6,696 nt of DNA from CAYHWW01 sp964360145 (GTDB lineage: Bacteria; Bdellovibrionota; UBA1018; CAYHWW01), in contig CAYHWW010000178.1 in the NCBI GenBank assembly GCA_964360145.1, forward strand, positions 1 through 6,696. The letters run 5' to 3'. Every line of letters begins with the position of its first letter. The first letter of the stretch is position 1. The notes beneath the pieces were generated by a model that did not search any database, was not told the origin of the DNA, and worked only from the letters and a program-made list of their open reading frames with translations. Both the position numbers and the translations under genes were made by a program. This document shows, in pieces, positions 5,986 through 6,696 of the stretch.

Positions 5986-6629
5986 AGCGCCCCGTCTATT
6001 ATCCTCCCCAACCCGCGGGTTGCGCAGTGTACGCGCTGGAGCTTCTTGCGCCACGCCCCGATGACGTGGTGCTCGAAGTGGGTTGTTTCGAGGGCGCCGC
6101 TGAATACCATTTACTCCGTCACAGAGTGAAAGAAGTGCAAGGCATCGACGTTAACACTGTTGCAGTTGCCCGGGCGGCGGCATGGTCCCGGGAAAACTCG
6201 AGCTCCCAGGCCCCAGCAGCCCGCTGCGAGTTCCAAGTGGCTCCAGCGGAACACATGCCCTTCGCCGACAACACTTTCGACAAAGCTCTCTGCCTCGATG
6301 TTTTCGAGCATGTGGCAGATGAGCCGCGCGTGGCCGCGGAAATCCATCGGGTACTGAAACCTGGTGGTATCCTTGTGCTATCGGTGCCCCATCGTCACTA
6401 CGATGAAAGGGCATTACGGCAGCTTTTCGACGCTTTCGACATCGACATCGTGCACAAATGTGGAACTCCCGTTTTTTGGATCCTCGCCATGGCTTATACT
6501 GGTCTCGGGCTTCCTTCCTGGGCGGTGCGCGGGCTCTCGCGACTCACGGCGCGGTTGGAAAACTGGGATTACCGAACCCGCCTGCCCATGGGGTTCAACA
6601 TCATGATTCGAGCGCGGAAACGGAGTTAG
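5982..6629 (+). CDS. Class I SAM-dependent methyltransferase (Methyltransf_11 type)
   Basis: This 215-residue protein has the Rossmann methyltransferase motifs in order: VVLEVGCFEGAAEYHLL (29-45, motif I, SAM binding), GIDVN (54-58, acidic residue for the ribose), FADNTFDKALCLDVFEHV (94-111, motifs II/III region) and HRVLKPGGILVLSVPH (122-137). The C-terminal part (about 150-200) probably shapes the acceptor site and has one hydrophobic segment near 164-183. The start at 5982 overlaps the ligase TGA as ATGA, a sign of translational coupling. An upstream in-frame ATG at 5877 would overlap the ligase by over 100 bases and adds unlike residues. With a ligase partner it may methylate a glycan or a polyprenyl-linked sugar; quinone or small-molecule substrates are also possible. 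The substrate cannot be read from sequence. Its TAG stop opens element C. Confidence 0.9.
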   Translation: MKRPVYYPPQPAGCAVYALELLAPRPDDVVLEVGCFEGAAEYHLLRHRVKEVQGIDVNTVAVARAAAWSRENSSSQAPAARCEFQVAPAEHMPFADNTFDKALCLDVFEHVADEPRVAAEIHRVLKPGGILVLSVPHRHYDERALRQLFDAFDIDIVHKCGTPVFWILAMAYTGLGLPSWAVRGLSRLTARLENWDYRTRLPMGFNIMIRARKRS

Positions 6630-6696
6630 CTCGGTATTTTGTCGGGGAGCTTCGTTGTCGTCGTCGTTGGGGGGGGCGCCCCGGCGCCGACGAGCC
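6627..6696 (+). repeat. Related repeat element C, cut by or ending at the window edge
   Basis: It starts at the methyltransferase TAG stop, as B does at the HD stop. GCTTCGTTGTCGTCGTCG (6649-6666) is identical over 18 bases to the complement of 187-204 in element A. The rest has diverged: GTCGG (6641-6645) can pair with CCGAC (6687-6691), GCTCG (6629-6633) with CGAGC (6691-6695, sharing one base), and GGGGCGCCCC is self-complementary. It may be a short complete variant or the left part of a longer copy. A G8 run lies at 6669-6676. Confidence 0.6.

Noticed and set aside
103..6696. CRISPR array from the recurring motif
   Set aside because: Copies are kilobases apart, on both strands, with no regular spacing or spacers and no cas genes.

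Overview
The window is GC-rich and densely coding. A lipoprotein signal peptide and an O-antigen-ligase-type membrane protein suggest a diderm (Gram-negative) bacterium. The phylum cannot be fixed from this sequence alone. A lone Tad-type N-terminal domain protein and a Lys/Ala-rich histone-H1-like protein would fit lineages such as Verrucomicrobiota or the former Deltaproteobacteria/Bdellovibrionota, but that is only an impression.

Layout: 1-102 holds no recognisable gene. A structured repeat (element A, 103-228) follows the stop codon of a small minus-strand lipoprotein gene (231-521). A divergent gene starts 43 bp away and encodes a large secreted or anchored protein with a TadE/TadG-like N-terminus (565-2835). 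Next come a 104-residue H1-like basic protein with a glycine-zipper tail (2913-3227), a long hairpin (element D, 3231-3284), an HD-domain phosphohydrolase of the SAMHD1/dNTPase superfamily (3306-4583), a second full copy of the structured repeat (element B, 4581-4708), an O-antigen ligase/polymerase-like membrane protein (about 4708-5985), and a class I SAM methyltransferase whose start overlaps the ligase stop (5982-6629). A related repeat (element C) begins at the methyltransferase stop and runs to the window end.

The ligase and methyltransferase look like a translationally coupled pair acting on surface glycans. The HD protein and the H1-like protein are probably housekeeping or nucleic-acid-related genes and show no evident link to that pair.

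The most notable signal is the repeat family. A and B are about 127 bp, begin at or just after a stop codon in the sense orientation of the gene, and have long terminal inverted repeats. Their stems differ between copies by compensatory base-pair changes. Both hold a tip hairpin of unrelated sequence but the same fold, and a conserved unpaired CTTCGTTGTCG motif. The motif recurs in C and in the loop of D. This pattern indicates selection on a folded RNA or single-stranded DNA, or spread of a palindromic mobile repeat. I do not recognise the family.
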